Shown here piece after piece: positions 1-11,444 of a stretch of 64,000 nt of DNA. The stretch comes from Erythroxylum novogranatense (taxonomy: Eukaryota > Streptophyta > Magnoliopsida > Malpighiales > Erythroxylaceae). The notes beneath the pieces were generated by a model. That model was not told where the DNA came from. It ran no database searches and saw nothing but the letters and a program-made list of their open reading frames with translations. Within the stretch, counting starts at the first letter, position 1. The number at the start of each line of letters is the position of its first letter. The position numbers and the translations under genes were made by a program. The stretch spans positions 62,001-126,000 of the forward strand of contig CM057224.1 in NCBI GenBank assembly GCA_029891385.1. The letters are read 5' to 3'.

Positions 1-2890
1 GTCTCTAAGAAGGTGAAAAACGCCTCTACAGATTCTGCAAAAATGCAGAATGAACAATAACCGCGAATAGAAATCTGAAAACTTGCAAACCCTATAACTT
101 CTTCATTCGAAGTCCGAAAATGACCCATTGCATACCATTTTAAAGATCTTAACGCTGTCTACAAACTTCAAGAAGACTTCCCATTCAAATGCAAACCCTA
201 ACATGGCCTAAAACCTAAAACAAGTGGCTGCCCATTTTTTAAAAAATGGACAGCACCTCCCCGAAAATGCATCTAGCCAAATCTTCAATTTCATTCATCC
301 CAACTTCAAACCTGCATAAAACCACTTCAATCTTCCAAACACCATAGCACATCCCAAACATCAACTCAAAAGGGCAATATCACAATCTTAGGCATCTATC
401 ATTTCATCATTTCAATTCCTAATGAAACACCATCTCATCTTTTCTTTTAACATTTTCAAACATACAACCATACATCCATACATTCTTAGGACATACATAA
501 CCTTAATATTTAAATAAGCAAATACAATGCTTTAAAGGGCTTCCAGCCCGATTACATTCAAAGAGATAAAAACAAGTACAAAGAACAAACTAATGCCTTG
601 TTTTCTCAAACATGACTTTAAAAACACATAGCATCGGAGTTGCCTCAATCCCGATGCGGTTACTCAATTTCTCGCTTGCTACCTGAAGAGGGAAATGGGG
701 GGTGAGCACGACGGCTCCGTGGATAACACATTTATAATGGAACATAAGCAAAACCTTTTTAAACTCTTTTTCCATTAATCATATTACACAGTAAAAATCC
801 TTTTCAAAACGTATTTCTTAAACCTTTCCGTTTTTCTTCAAAACAGTCATAAACATTGAAATCATCAATATCGTATTCCTTCAAAAATCTCTATTTTCAA
901 GAATATACGAACCATTCAATTTAGGTATGCACCACATAACACTTAATCATGCACTATCCATAACTATACGAAAATGCAATGCACAATCAATTGGTTCGAG
1001 AGTTCCGTCGAACAGGACGGATAACCCGAGGTTATATCAGAATGTAACGAGTCCGCTTCCGGATCTCGAGGGCTATAAACGGCAGCCGGAGAAGGCTATT
1101 ATGTCGACGTGCACGTGACTAACGAGACGTTACTCTCTTGCCCAAATAACACATATTCCATATCGATATTCAGGATGCCATGAACTCTTTATACAGGCAT
1201 AACATAATCGAAATCATATGATCTTATGATAATCATTCTCAAAGATATTTAAATCAATGAAATCACATAAACTCATAGAATGCAGAAATCATAGCAATTT
1301 ATGAAAATCGGTTATCAAGAGGAACGATATAGCTATTTCTCAAATCATTTGAAACAAAATTTGAAAACCCTTTCACTTTCTTTATTTTTCAAAAGCAGAT
1401 AATTGGCCCATAATTCACATTATAAATATATTACCCACCTTGACTTCTTTGGCTTTGAAATTGGTTAACTTGCCCTTCTCCAATCTCCACTTGCCTTAAA
1501 TGACCTAATCAAAGCATAACAATTCTAATTACTATAGATCAAAATGCTGAAATTTTAAAAGAATGGAAAAACTTCCATTTCAACTAACCTAACCTTCCCT
1601 ATACCTTTCCTATGCTATAACCACCCATAACCCCTCTCAAGCTTAATCCAACTTTTCGAAAATTTCAAGCCTTAAAGAGACCCACCAATGCTGTTTTTTT
1701 TTTTAAAACAAAGCCTCCAACTCTTCTTCTTTCCTTATTCCTTCACAAAACACTCTTCAAACCACCATTTATAAGCAAGAAAGAATAAAACCTAACAACA
1801 AAACCATGAATTAACAACAAATACACATGCTGGAATTTTCCAAGAATGACAAAAACTTAACTTAAAAACTATCTAACTTTACTAATACCATTTCCAAGCT
1901 ATACCAACCATAACCTCTATCAATTTACTCCATACTTTTCGAAAATCCCTACATATCAATGCTGGAAAATTTTGTGAATGGAAAGCATGAAATTTATTCT
2001 TTATAACCTTACCCAAACCTTGTCTAAATCATTATCATCAAAACCCATCTAATTAGCCAACAAATTTGAAATCCTTACCCATATAAAAGACACACGAAAT
2101 CTGATTTTCTCCTTGACTCTTCCTCTTCTTCTTTCTCCTTCAAGAAACCCTTAGAACACTTCTCTCAAGCAAGAAACAACAAAACCCCAACTCCTTTCTT
2201 CTTCTCCTTCCTCTCTCCTCTTTGCCAAAAATTTCTTCCTCTCTTCTCTTCTTGGATTTTTTTCGAAACTCTTCTTCTTGTATGACACCCACGAAATCTC
2301 TTCCTTTACACTTTCTTCTTACATAAAACACAAAAACCCTACCTCTTTTTTCTTCATCTTCTTCTTCTTCTTTGATGGCCGAAACTTCCATCTCTCTTTC
2401 TCTTCTTTGTTGTTTCTTTTAACTAGTTTAGTGAGCTTTCAGAGAAAGACTTAAGTTGTCTTTATTTACTTAATTAACTAATAACCTAAGCTAACATTTC
2501 GTGGGCTTCCAATGGGCTTCCTCTTCATTCACCATGTCTTCTTCATTTACTTACAATACAAAGACCATTGGAAAGGGCTAAAAGCCCACTAGCCTTAAAA
2601 GCATTTAAACTTATTCTATTTAAATTCTAAAAACTCATAAAACTCTATTCCTCCATGTAATCTTTATTAACCTAAACAAATAAAACCCTCAATTCATATA
2701 CTTCTTTTCAATACTAACAATATATCACAAATAATAATTTATCACCAAATCACATGTCACTAAATCCCTTCATTTAGTATTTCTTAACTTAAGCAATAAT
2801 ATCCTCAATTTATTCCAACCACAATTAAAAAATTCACATTAAACTTCAAAATAATTTAAACATGCTTAATGCTAATCGGGGCCCAACAAC
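1..2890 (-). repeat. LTR-like repeat debris, probably from a Ty3/gypsy element
   Basis: No host gene is visible in this stretch. It is pyrimidine- and A-rich on the plus strand and contains no long open frame with recognisable domains. The block around 540-1130, with its GC-richer segments, resembles the long LTRs of Tekay/Del-type gypsy elements in minus orientation. This is a resemblance from memory, not an alignment. The left edge is cut by the window and the right edge is placed near 2890, where sequence character changes. No partner LTR, primer-binding site or polypurine tract was found, so a solo or truncated LTR is the best guess. Confidence 0.35.
1540..2060. repeat. Imperfect repeats inside the LTR-like block
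   Basis: Three segments begin with a similar phrase (atgctgaaatttt at about 1543, atgctggaattttcc at about 1827, atgctggaaaatttt at about 1959). Each is followed by similar runs (ctaacct..., gctata-accacccataac, cttttcgaaaat). They look like diverged internal repeats of the surrounding LTR-like sequence. No coding function is suggested. Confidence 0.4.
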
Positions 2891-2892
2891 TT

Positions 2893-3573
2893 TGACATTC
2901 CTAATATTTGGGTGGTCATAACATGTTGCTAGACGTCAATCATGATCTATGATTATAAATTGTTTAATTAGGGAATTAAAGATAAATTAAAAGGAGTTTT
3001 AATTTATCTGATTCTAATTATGAATTAGAATTATATTTTATAATCATTGCCAACATATTAGGAACCTAATGGGTCACACATAAAAGGTCTATAAAGGAGA
3101 AAATGAAATTTGAATTAAGTTGGACTTAATTGAGAAGTTTTAGAAACTTTAGGATCAATATGTGATATTTGATCTTATAAGGATTTATTAATAATTATAA
3201 TTAAAGTATGACTTTAGTTGTAATTTTAATAAAATTTAAGGATATGAAAAATATGATTTTCATATAAAAAGGAAGAATAAGAACATATTAGAGCTAGCAC
3301 TTCAAAACAAGTTTTTCCTCTCAAATTTTGATTTGAGTTTTTCTCCGGAAAGATCTGTGGATACCGTTAGAGGCTGGACGATTGAACGGGTCGTGGATTT
3401 GACGATTTCGAAGAAGCTAGATATTGTATCGGGAAATTAGAAAAAGGTTAGTGTAACTTTGTCAATTTCTTGTTTTATGTTTCGATTTTAATTATGTTAA
3501 AGTTGATTCTGTGGAAAAATTTTAAATTCATTATGCTGCGCTTAGATTTGATCTTGCGTTGATTTTCCAACAC
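2893..3573. repeat. Possible copia-type LTR remnant
   Basis: This AT-rich stretch ends in gattttccaaca, a terminus common in plant copia LTRs. It carries a GC-richer 3' portion (ccggaaagatctgtgg, aggctggacgattgaacg) typical of an LTR R/U5 region. The 5' edge near tgacattcc is a guess. No target-site duplication or internal region was identified, and the Tat element starts 60 bp further right. Confidence 0.33.
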
Positions 3574-3635
3574 ATGCATATAGCCATTGCATACTTGCTG
3601 CCTATACGATTCAATACTTCTATAAATATTAATAG

Positions 3636-4040
3636 TGGTTCTGCCAGATTTTTATTCGAATGCGTTCTTGATTCGATCTATGAAAGCTACCTTCATCGTG
3701 ATGAATCAGACGTGAAGTCACCTGCAAAACAAGGAAGGCTCGTCGGGGTTGTGTCCCGATTAGCCCCTCCGACGCTCAAGTAAAGATCTTTCTGAAAGTG
3801 AGATTGATCAATGCAGGGAAACAAATTAGGTTATCATCCCGTACCTTGATTATGGGAAAATAATACCTTTTATATGGTTTTGCAGTTAGGTTTAGGTCTT
3901 TACGTGTTTGCATGGGAGACTCCTTTCAACCGATCGAAAGGGTATGGGCTTTAGGCACGCGGATCGATCTTCGATGAATGGACCGATCGGCCCATGGGTC
4001 GTCTTGACTGGGTTCGGGCCCAGCACGGTCGACCCGACCA
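3636..4040 (-). repeat. 3' LTR (relative to element) of the Tat-like element
   Basis: This 405-bp direct repeat pairs with 12920-13318. Long stretches match, for example tgcaaaacaaggaaggctcg and ggttttgcagttaggtttag. Small indels and substitutions separate the copies, so the insertion is not recent. On the minus strand it starts TGGTCGGGTC directly after the polypurine tract. Confidence 0.88.
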
Positions 4041-4056
4041 TAAGCCCCCCTAGTCC
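4041..4056 (-). promoter_or_regulatory. Polypurine tract of the Tat-like element
   Basis: On the minus strand the sequence reads GACTAGGGGGGCTTA and is followed immediately by the LTR start TGGTCGGGTC. This is the expected place and composition for the plus-strand DNA primer of an LTR retrotransposon. Confidence 0.75.
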
Positions 4057-4616
4057 TCGAGTCTGAGCGAAAAGAAAGGTCGGAGGAGTATGTAGAGGTT
4101 TTATAGCTCGGTCATAGGACGACTCGGGGTTGGGGCGATCGGCTGAGCCCTGAAATATAGCTCGTCTATTGATCAGCTAAATGGAATAATCGATTGGTCG
4201 GGTAATGTTGTTGTAGCCTGATCATGGGACAGCCCGGGTAGTTTCAATCGGTCGGATGCCAATTGGTTGTGCGTTACTGCCCGTATTGGGGTTGGTCGGG
4301 TTGGTGTTCCAACTGGTCGGCCTCGGCTCTTATTGGACGACAGCTCGCACAAAAGTGAGTCGGATGGTCACCATTAGCGGGCTCGTGAAGGCATTTATTA
4401 TTTGACGGCGCATGCTGTCTGACAACGTTCAGAATCTGAAACGTGTCGTCTTTGTAACCGTTACCCAGCTGTCCCGTACATCCCTTCACCTGCTCGCGTC
4501 CGTCCGGATTTCGATTAACTCTAATTTGCCTCCGTTCAGATTGTGTCGCGTGTCCAGGAGTAACTCGGATTCTCTCCATGCGTCGAGCTCTGGTTGGATC
4601 GTAGTTCGAACATTTT

Positions 4617-4626
4617 CCCTATAAAT
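4617..4626 (+). promoter_or_regulatory. Putative TATA box of the antisense gene
   Basis: CCTATAAATGC lies about 200 bp upstream of the first ATG (4819) of the plus-strand open region inside the Tat-like element. It precedes a pyrimidine-rich leader. The match is good, but transcription is an inference. Confidence 0.4.
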
Positions 4627-4818
4627 GCTCGGAGTCGACGGACGGTTTGCTTTTCTTCGCGCTCATTTCGTTCTTGCCGTCTTCTTGCTTTCTTCTGCTT
4701 TTTCCCTATTTTCATTCTCGGAAGTTGTCTGTGGCGTCGCTCAAATTTCCGATTCCCTACCGCTAAATAGGCACGTCCCCTTCCCTCATCTTCCTCTTCT
4801 AAATTCCTCTTAAAAAGC

Positions 4819-7265
4819 ATGTCGTCTAGTGGTTCTCGGAGTGGGGTTTCTCCAAGTGATTTCGTTGACGAGAGGTCGTCGGAGGTTATGGCCGAGGCGA
4901 CGGCGGTGTCGAGTTAAGGGATGTTGAAGAGATTACAACAAGGAGCGGAGGCGGGCTGGTAGTAAAGGAGTTGCCAAGGTAAATCCAAGATGTCTACTAT
5001 GAGTTAAATAGGTCGATTGCTAGGAATGGTATCCCTCGGTCTGGGGGCCTAGGTTGCCGTCGGGGACGAAAGGATCGACGGCAGAGGTGGGTGGATTGCC
5101 CTCTTTGTTTACTTCTTCTCGATTGAAGGCTTGAGGCTGCCAGACGTCTGCGATCGTGGATGAAGTGTCTGTTGAATTTCATTGATGCCGAGTCGATCCT
5201 CCGAATGGGTGGCGATTCATTAACGGGCTTGTCTTTGTTGTGCCACCAATTGGTTGTCATCTCGGTCAACATCTTGCGCCATTTCTTAAGAATGAGTCAA
5301 AGTCCGAGTTCTGGGGGTGGCATCCCTTCCCTAATGTATAAAGATGCCCGGTATCACCCAACCGGGACGTCTGGTAAAATTACCGGCTGGCGAACAAAAT
5401 ACTTCTTTGTGAAGCCTTCGGGGTCCTCTTCCGAGTCCCAGCCGTGGAGGTATCCCCAAGCCGAGCGATGGAATGACTCATCGAGTCTATTCCTTTCTAG
5501 GGAGGAGCGGGAGGTAGTTAGCCGTATAAAGGAGCTTGGCCAGTATAACTTCGCTCGGCTCATCTCGGGGTATGGCGAGGGGCCTCGGCCAACTCTCTTC
5601 TGATTGACCCCCCGCCGCGAGTTGGAGGGCTAGGAGAGGGAACTGCCCCGCCTGGTTGACCCCTCATGGTTAATTTATCTTCCTTACTCGTAGGTTTTGA
5701 TTCGATTTCTAACCTGTTTCCTTTGTTTGTGCAGCTATGATCAAAGTTAACACCTTCTCCTAGCCCCCAAGTCCAAGAGTAGCGTCGGTCGCAGGTCTTG
5801 GGAGGAAGAGGTCGGGGAGATAGGCGGAGGTCGATTCGATGGTCGCTCGACCAATCGCTTCGGCGTGGCGTGTTCCTCCGACCGATCTCCGAGCCGCTGT
5901 GACACTTCTTGTGGTCGCCTCGCCAGTAAGTACTGTAGTGATCGAGGAGGAGGAGGAGGAGGTTGAACGACCTCTTAAAAGGAGAAGAGGGGCCCGGGTA
6001 GTTGACCGACCTCCCTCTGTGGACGACCGATCATCTCCAGTGGTCGACCGATCTTCTCCAGTGGTCGTCCGATCTCTTTGCCCCTTGGACCGAAGCAAGG
6101 GGAAAGAGAAAGTGGGAGATTGTTCTGCCCCGTCTGCCCAGAGTAAGGGAAAAATCAGCGGGTAGTAACGATAAGTGGGAGGTGGCGATTAGTCTCGAGA
6201 GGACTGCCACGATTGCTGATGCTCGAAGTGGCTCGTCATCTTGCTGGGAAAGTTATTCCTCCTTCAGATGAGGAGCGCTTTGACGAGCTAAGTCTTGAGG
6301 AGATGATGAGTCGCGCCATCCGTAATTCCATGAGGGAGGTGGCCCTCACTTTCTATACGCATCATCGAATCGATCTGTTGAATCGGGAGATCAATTCCCT
6401 CCTGGAGCAGGTGGACGGTTTGAAGACTAAGCTCTCGGAGGTCGGGGAGGAAAAAGACTTCTCCCGGGCTCGGCTTTCTTCCTGGAGGAAGACAAAAACT
6501 ACAGGAGGAGGCGCGATCTCTTGAGAGCCCAGCTTGCCTCGGGAGAGGAGGAGAGGAACTCCTTGAAGGCTCGGCTCACCGGGAGGAGGTCGAAAAGGAA
6601 AAGCGATGGCGACTAGGAACAAGCTGTCGAGGAGTCTGTGGCTGAGGGGCGGTGCGAGTCGGAGAGGGTGCTCAAGGAGAAATCCCTCCGAGACCATTGC
6701 CCAAACCGAGGATATGTTAAGGAGGGCGCAAGCCTCCGTGAAGGAACAAAGGATTGAGGCGATCCTGCGATGGCAGAGGCGGTTCTTGCAAGACGAGTGC
6801 TTGGAGTACTCCTGCGACCTGACCCTCATGATCTTGAAGAATTGTTATAACGCCTGCGTTCCTGAGGGGTCGGACGGTCCTTCTTTTGAGAAGTTTGCCG
6901 AGCCGTTGCTTCCTACCACCCTTGGTCTTTCTCTGGAGGAAGTGACGGAGAGAGCCATGGAGGACCGGGGCCCAGTCCCGAATGAAGAGCTAGATTTTAG
7001 CTCTGCCGAGGAGGACGAGCTTCCTCTTGAGGGCACTTCTCCGACCGCTGCCTTTGACCCTGCTCCGGCTTCGGCTTTTCCGCCCGCTTCCGAGGATTCT
7101 CCCAGGCATCCTCCCACTTCCCCTTCTGTAGACTTTCGAGGCTCACCTGGTCGGGCTTGTGGCCAGGGCAAAATGATATCAATGAAAATTCGTTTTTACT
7201 TCATTTTTTCTCGATGTCTCTTTCCGTATTCATACTCTTTACTTTCAATGTATGTTGAGTTATAA
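4819..7265 (+). pseudogene. Antisense ORF of the Tat element ('putative gypsy type transposon' domain protein), broken
   Basis: This coding region runs opposite to gag-pol, between integrase and the 3' LTR. It starts MSSSGSRSGVSPSDF at 4819 and meets a stop at 4915. Conserved pieces continue in shifted frames: 5160-5603 contains ITGWRTKYFFVKPSG and a WRYP...ERW motif, as in the plant 'putative gypsy type transposon' family (Pfam PF04195, recognised by eye). 6213-6524 encodes a heptad-rich segment (REINSLLEQVDGLKTKLSEV), likely coiled coil. 6606-7265 ends in an acidic and Pro/Ser-rich tail (ELDFSSAEEDELPLEG). Such antisense ORFs are known from Tat/Grande-type elements; their role is unknown. 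This copy has several stops and frameshifts. Confidence 0.7.
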
Positions 7266-7311
7266 TGAAACTACTCATAATCGACCGGCTTCAAGGTCGA
7301 CTTATAGTTTC

Positions 7312-7745
7312 GTCTTGGCGACTCGACTGACCGTAGTCGGTTTATGGAGATACCGGGTGATAACGAAAGAGGTCCCAGGATCTCGTCTTGGCGACCCGAC
7401 TGATCGTAGTCGATCTTCGGAGAACGCCGAGAGATGGCGATGGCGAGGGTCCCAAGGATCTTGTCTTGGCGACCCGATCGACCGTAGTCGATCTATGGAG
7501 AGCGCCGAGTGATGGCGATGGCGAGGGTCCCAAGGATCTTGTCTTGGCGACCCGACCGACCGTAGTCGATCTATGGAGAGCGCCGAGTGATGGCGATGGC
7601 GAGGATCCCAAGGATCTTGTCTTGGCGACCCGACCGACCGTAGTCTATCTATGGAGAGCGCCGAGTGATGGCGATGGTGTGGTTTCAAGGATCTCGTCTT
7701 GGCGACCCGACCAACCGTAGTCGATCTATGGAGAAGCCGGGCGAT
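7312..7745. repeat. Tandem repeat, about 5.5 copies of a 78-bp unit
   Basis: The unit contains TCTTGGCGACCCGACCGAC, GTAGTCGATCTATGGAGA and GCGATGGCGAGGGTCCCAAG. The CCC of successive units falls at 7451, 7529 and 7607 (period 78). Flanking units are 77 bp and more diverged. Because 78 is a multiple of three, open frames run through the array on both strands. These are by-products and no protein is claimed. Tandem arrays between pol and the 3' LTR are common in this lineage. Confidence 0.92.
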
Positions 7746-7965
7746 GGGTGCCTGGATTTTCTATTTTTGCCATACATGATTGAATTCTTTATTGCCAAGA
7801 AGTCTGAAAATCTCTTTATTGATGATAATGAGGGCGTAGGCAGTTAAAAAACCTGTCTGGCAGGGGCAGGAAAAAGGTACCACATGTATACAAAAAAGAT
7901 AATAAGGAAAGATTAACTAAAATAAAACTTATCTATTGGTAGAACGCCTTCAAGTTCTGTGAGTT

Positions 7966-8957
7966 TCAAGGCCTCGGTAGAAACTTTCCTTTCTCATCAC
8001 TAAGGGTGTAAGAGCCATGCCCGACTTGCTTCATCACTCGGTAGGGTCCTTCCCACGTCTGTCCGAGTTTTTCGGGATGCTTTCCAGCCGCCTCGGCTTT
8101 TCGTCGGACATAACCACCTACCTTCACATCGCTCGGCTTGACCCTTTTGTTGTAGAACTTGGTCGCCCTTTGCCTGATAGCTTCTGAGCGGGCGACTGCC
8201 CTTTCTCTATCCTCGCTGAGGAGAACGAGCTCTGCTCTGCGGGCTTCATCATTCCGCTCTTCTTCATAGCCCGACACCCTTTGATTGGTAATGCCGCCTC
8301 TCATGAAACTAGGGCTTCGCCGAAGGTCATCTGAGCGGTGTTCCCAGAGTCTGTTCGATTGTGGTTATATAGCCCACAATACTTCGTCTACTTCTTCCAC
8401 CTGTGCTTTTCGGTAGTCCAGCGCCTCTTGAGGCGTTCATTATCTTCTTATTGGTGTTTTCTGAGGTAGTTACTTTGGGGATGGGCTGAAGTCAGCAGTA
8501 ACTTGATCTTTAGTTGATTGCAGAAATCCCTAAATTTGTCGTTGTCAAACTGCCGACCATTATCTGTAACCAACACCATAGGCATCCCGGAGCGGCATAG
8601 TATGTTCTTCTTTATGAAACTTTCCATTTCCCTACGTGATTGTAGCGGTCGACTCGCTTCTACCCACTTAGTGAAATATTCCACTGCCACTATCAGGAAT
8701 TTCTTTTGTCCGGGACCGAGAGGGAAAGGCCCCAGTATATCCATTCCCCATTGAGCAAAAGGGATAGGATGGCTCATGATTTGCATTCGCTCGGTCGGCT
8801 GGTGGGACAGGCTGCTGTTTCTTTGGCAGGCCTCGCATCGGTCGACCTTTTCCTGACAATCTCTTCTCATTGTCGGCCAGTAGTACCCCTGTCTGATGAG
8901 TCGGTGAGCCAACATTACGCCCCTATGATTTCCGACATCCCTCATGGACTTCGCCAT
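7966..8957 (-). pseudogene. Integrase region of the Tat-like element, broken
   Basis: 8957-8448 encodes the zinc-binding HHCC region (YYWPTMRRDCQEKVDRCEAC) and the first part of the DDE catalytic core: WGMDILGPFPLG holds the first Asp and LVTDNGRQFD the second. The frame then breaks after TSAHPQSN, before the region of the catalytic Glu. 8304-7966 resumes with the C-terminal DNA-binding part (VGGYVRRKAEAAGKHPEKLG, TWEGPYRV). No chromodomain follows, as expected for Tat. The normal role is insertion of element cDNA into host DNA. Confidence 0.85.
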
Positions 8958-9297
8958 TTCCTATTCGACTTCTTCTTCATTCAAGCATCAAGCAATGCCG
9001 GTCGTAAGACCGCTTATATAGAGTACCGTTGACGATCGTATATTCGGCTGCCTTTATCCTTAACTTCTTGGCCTCTGACGCGTCTTCCGGTTGCCTTCCT
9101 TCTAAAAGGTACTACGCGATCGGTTCTGTCCAACTCGATCGATCGGTACTCACGTTGAGAACTTCCTCGGCTTTCTGAATGCTAGGCCGGTCAAGTCGTT
9201 CGACTAGAATATTGTTAATGGCATCACGGTCGGAAGCCATTTTTGAGAGCGCGTCCGCTTTAGCATTTTGAGCTCGTTCTATTCTGCTGATTGAGTA

Positions 9298-10604
9298 CTA
9301 TTCGAAATTGCTCAATTCCTGCTTTACTAGCCCCAGATCTACCGCCCACTTTATCAGCCGACCTGAAGTTTCGGGCTTTTGAAAGCATTGCCTGAGGGGC
9401 TGATCAGTCCATACCTCAATGGTAAGGCTTTGGAAGTAAGGCCTCAACTTCCTGGCTGCCATTATTAAAGAGAGGGCTAGCTTCTCTATGGGCGTATATC
9501 GTGCTTCTGGCCCGGTCAACACTTTGCTGACATAGTAGATGGGATGTTGCTCGCTTCCTTCCGATCGGATAAGTACCGCGCTGATCGACCCCTCCGTAAT
9601 CGCCAAATATAAAATCAGGTTCTCCCCTCTCTGGGCTTTGCGAGAATAAGGGGCTAGATAAATATTGTTTCAAGTGCTGGAAAGCTTTCTCTCACTCATC
9701 CGGCCATTGAAACTGGGTTACGTTCGCTTTCCTCAGGACTTTGAAAAATGGGAGGCACTTGTCTCCTAGCCTGGAAATGAACCTGCTCAGTGAAACTATC
9801 CGACCGGTCAATATCTGAACATCTCTCAAGCATTGTGGCGAAGGCATCGTATGATGGCTTGAATCTTCTCTGGATTTGCTTGATTCCTTGAGAGATCATA
9901 AATCCTGTGAATTTTCGGATGCCACCCCAAACACACATTTTCGGGTTTAGCTTCATCTCGAATTTATTCAACGTCTGGAAGACTTCTTGAGATCTTATAT
10001 ATGCTCTGTGGACGTCTTACTTTTGACCACCATATCATCCACATAAGCTTCCACCGTCCGCCAACTGCTTTTTAAAGACTTACGTGACAAGCCGTTGATA
10101 GGTCACCCCGGCGTTCTTCAGGCCGAAAGGCATTACTTGGTAGCAATATGTGCCTTGGTCGGTTATGAAGGCGGTCTTTTCTTCGTCTTCCAGACTCATT
10201 TGGATCTGATGATAACCCGAGAAAGCATCCAGGAAGCTGAGCAGCTCATGCCCTGAGGTGGAGTCTACTAATTGGTCGATCTTAGGCAATGGAAAGCTGT
10301 CCTTTGGACACGCTCTGTTCAGGTCGGTGAAGTCTATGCACATTCTCCACTTCCCGTTCTTCTTTTTTACTAAAACGGCATTGGCGAGCCACTCAGGATA
10401 TTTGACCTCTCGGATGAACCCGGCCTTCAGCAACTTTGCAACTTCTTTCTCAATCACCCCCTGTCGTTCCTTGCTGTGCCATCGCTTCTTTTGTCTGATC
10501 GGCTTATAGTCATGCCGAATACCGAGGGAGTGAGATGCGACTGATCGAGGAATTCCGGGCATGTCACTCGGTACCCAAGCGAAAACTGACCTATTTTCTA
10601 CCAA
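9298..10604 (-). pseudogene. Reverse transcriptase and RNase H region of the Tat-like element, broken
   Basis: 10604-10080 encodes RT fingers and palm with VLVKKKNGKWRMCIDFTDLN, LSFLDAFSGYHQI and MPFGLKNAG. The YVDDMVV catalytic motif lies near 10040-10020, after a frame break. The thumb continues in 9971-9696 in another frame, and RNase H in 9673-9298 (PIYYVSKVLTGPEARYTPIE). After WAVDLG the frame passes almost directly to a NAKADAL-type segment near 9270. This suggests that the second RNase H typical of Tat elements is largely deleted. At least three frameshifts make it non-functional. Confidence 0.85.
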
Positions 10605-10984
10605 ACACTCTGTGATTTCTTTAACCAGGTCCCTCTGCAGCTCGGAACCTAGGTTTGTGAACTTAGAAGGGTCGATTTAGTCAAGACAACCTCTGCGTGT
10701 CTTCCTTTGGGTTCATCTGTCGTCTCTTCGTCGGTTCTCACATCGAGAGAGCTTGTCAAGACAACCGCCCATCTAATATTTTAGTCTCTGCCAAGTAACA
10801 TTCCCTGGCAATTCTCTGCTGACCTCTGACCATACCGACTCCGTGGGGTGTTGGAAACTTCATAACTTGGTAGTAGGTAGAGGCAGTGACTGAGGGCATT
10901 TTGAGTTGCCCGCTTGGATTATTGCATTATATGCCCCTGAAACTTACGACGAGGAACTCGATGTCCCTCTCTATCGGCACGGCT

Positions 10985-11248
10985 TCATCCAAATTTCACT
11001 TTCGAGATACACGGGCGAATGGGTATCTTTGGCCCGGTTACTCCTTTGATGGGGTCGTCTGTAGGCAGTAGTCGATTTTCGGGTACCTTCATCTGCTTGA
11101 AGGCCTCATAATATAGCAAATCGACCGAGCTACCCGTATCAATCATCACCCGCTTCACCTCGTAACCGTCCATGTTGAGGTTTACCACGAGGGCGTCGTC
11201 ATGAGGGCAACTTACTCCATCAAGATCCGATTTGTCAAATGAGATCAT
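10985..11248 (-). pseudogene. Aspartic protease of the Tat-like element
   Basis: The open frame encodes ALVVNLNMDGYEVKRVMIDT followed by GSSVDLLYYEAFKQM. The DTGSS active-site motif of retroviral-type aspartic proteases is intact. In the parent element this enzyme would cleave the gag-pol polyprotein. The frame ends at 10985, before joining RT, so it is separated from the rest of pol. Confidence 0.8.
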
Positions 11249-11444
11249 CTCGTCGTTCTCCTTTGGTTTTTTGGTGGGTGAATCTTTGCCGACCTGTTTG
11301 GCGTATCGTTTTCTCCCTTTAGTGGTGGATCCCCCTGATGCACTTCCACCAAATATCGTGTTAATGACCCCAGTCGGTCGATCGTCTTGTTGCCCGGTAT
11401 TTTCGTCGTTTCTTTCCTTGACCGTCCTCTCTCTTCTAAATCGA

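Noticed and set aside
5760..6098. Minus-strand Thr/Ser/Arg-rich open frame
   Set aside because: It is the complement of the low-complexity portion of the antisense ORF region.
7302..7688. Open frames on both strands over the 78-bp array
   Set aside because: The repeat period is divisible by three, so open frames arise automatically. The peptides are repeats with no known domain.
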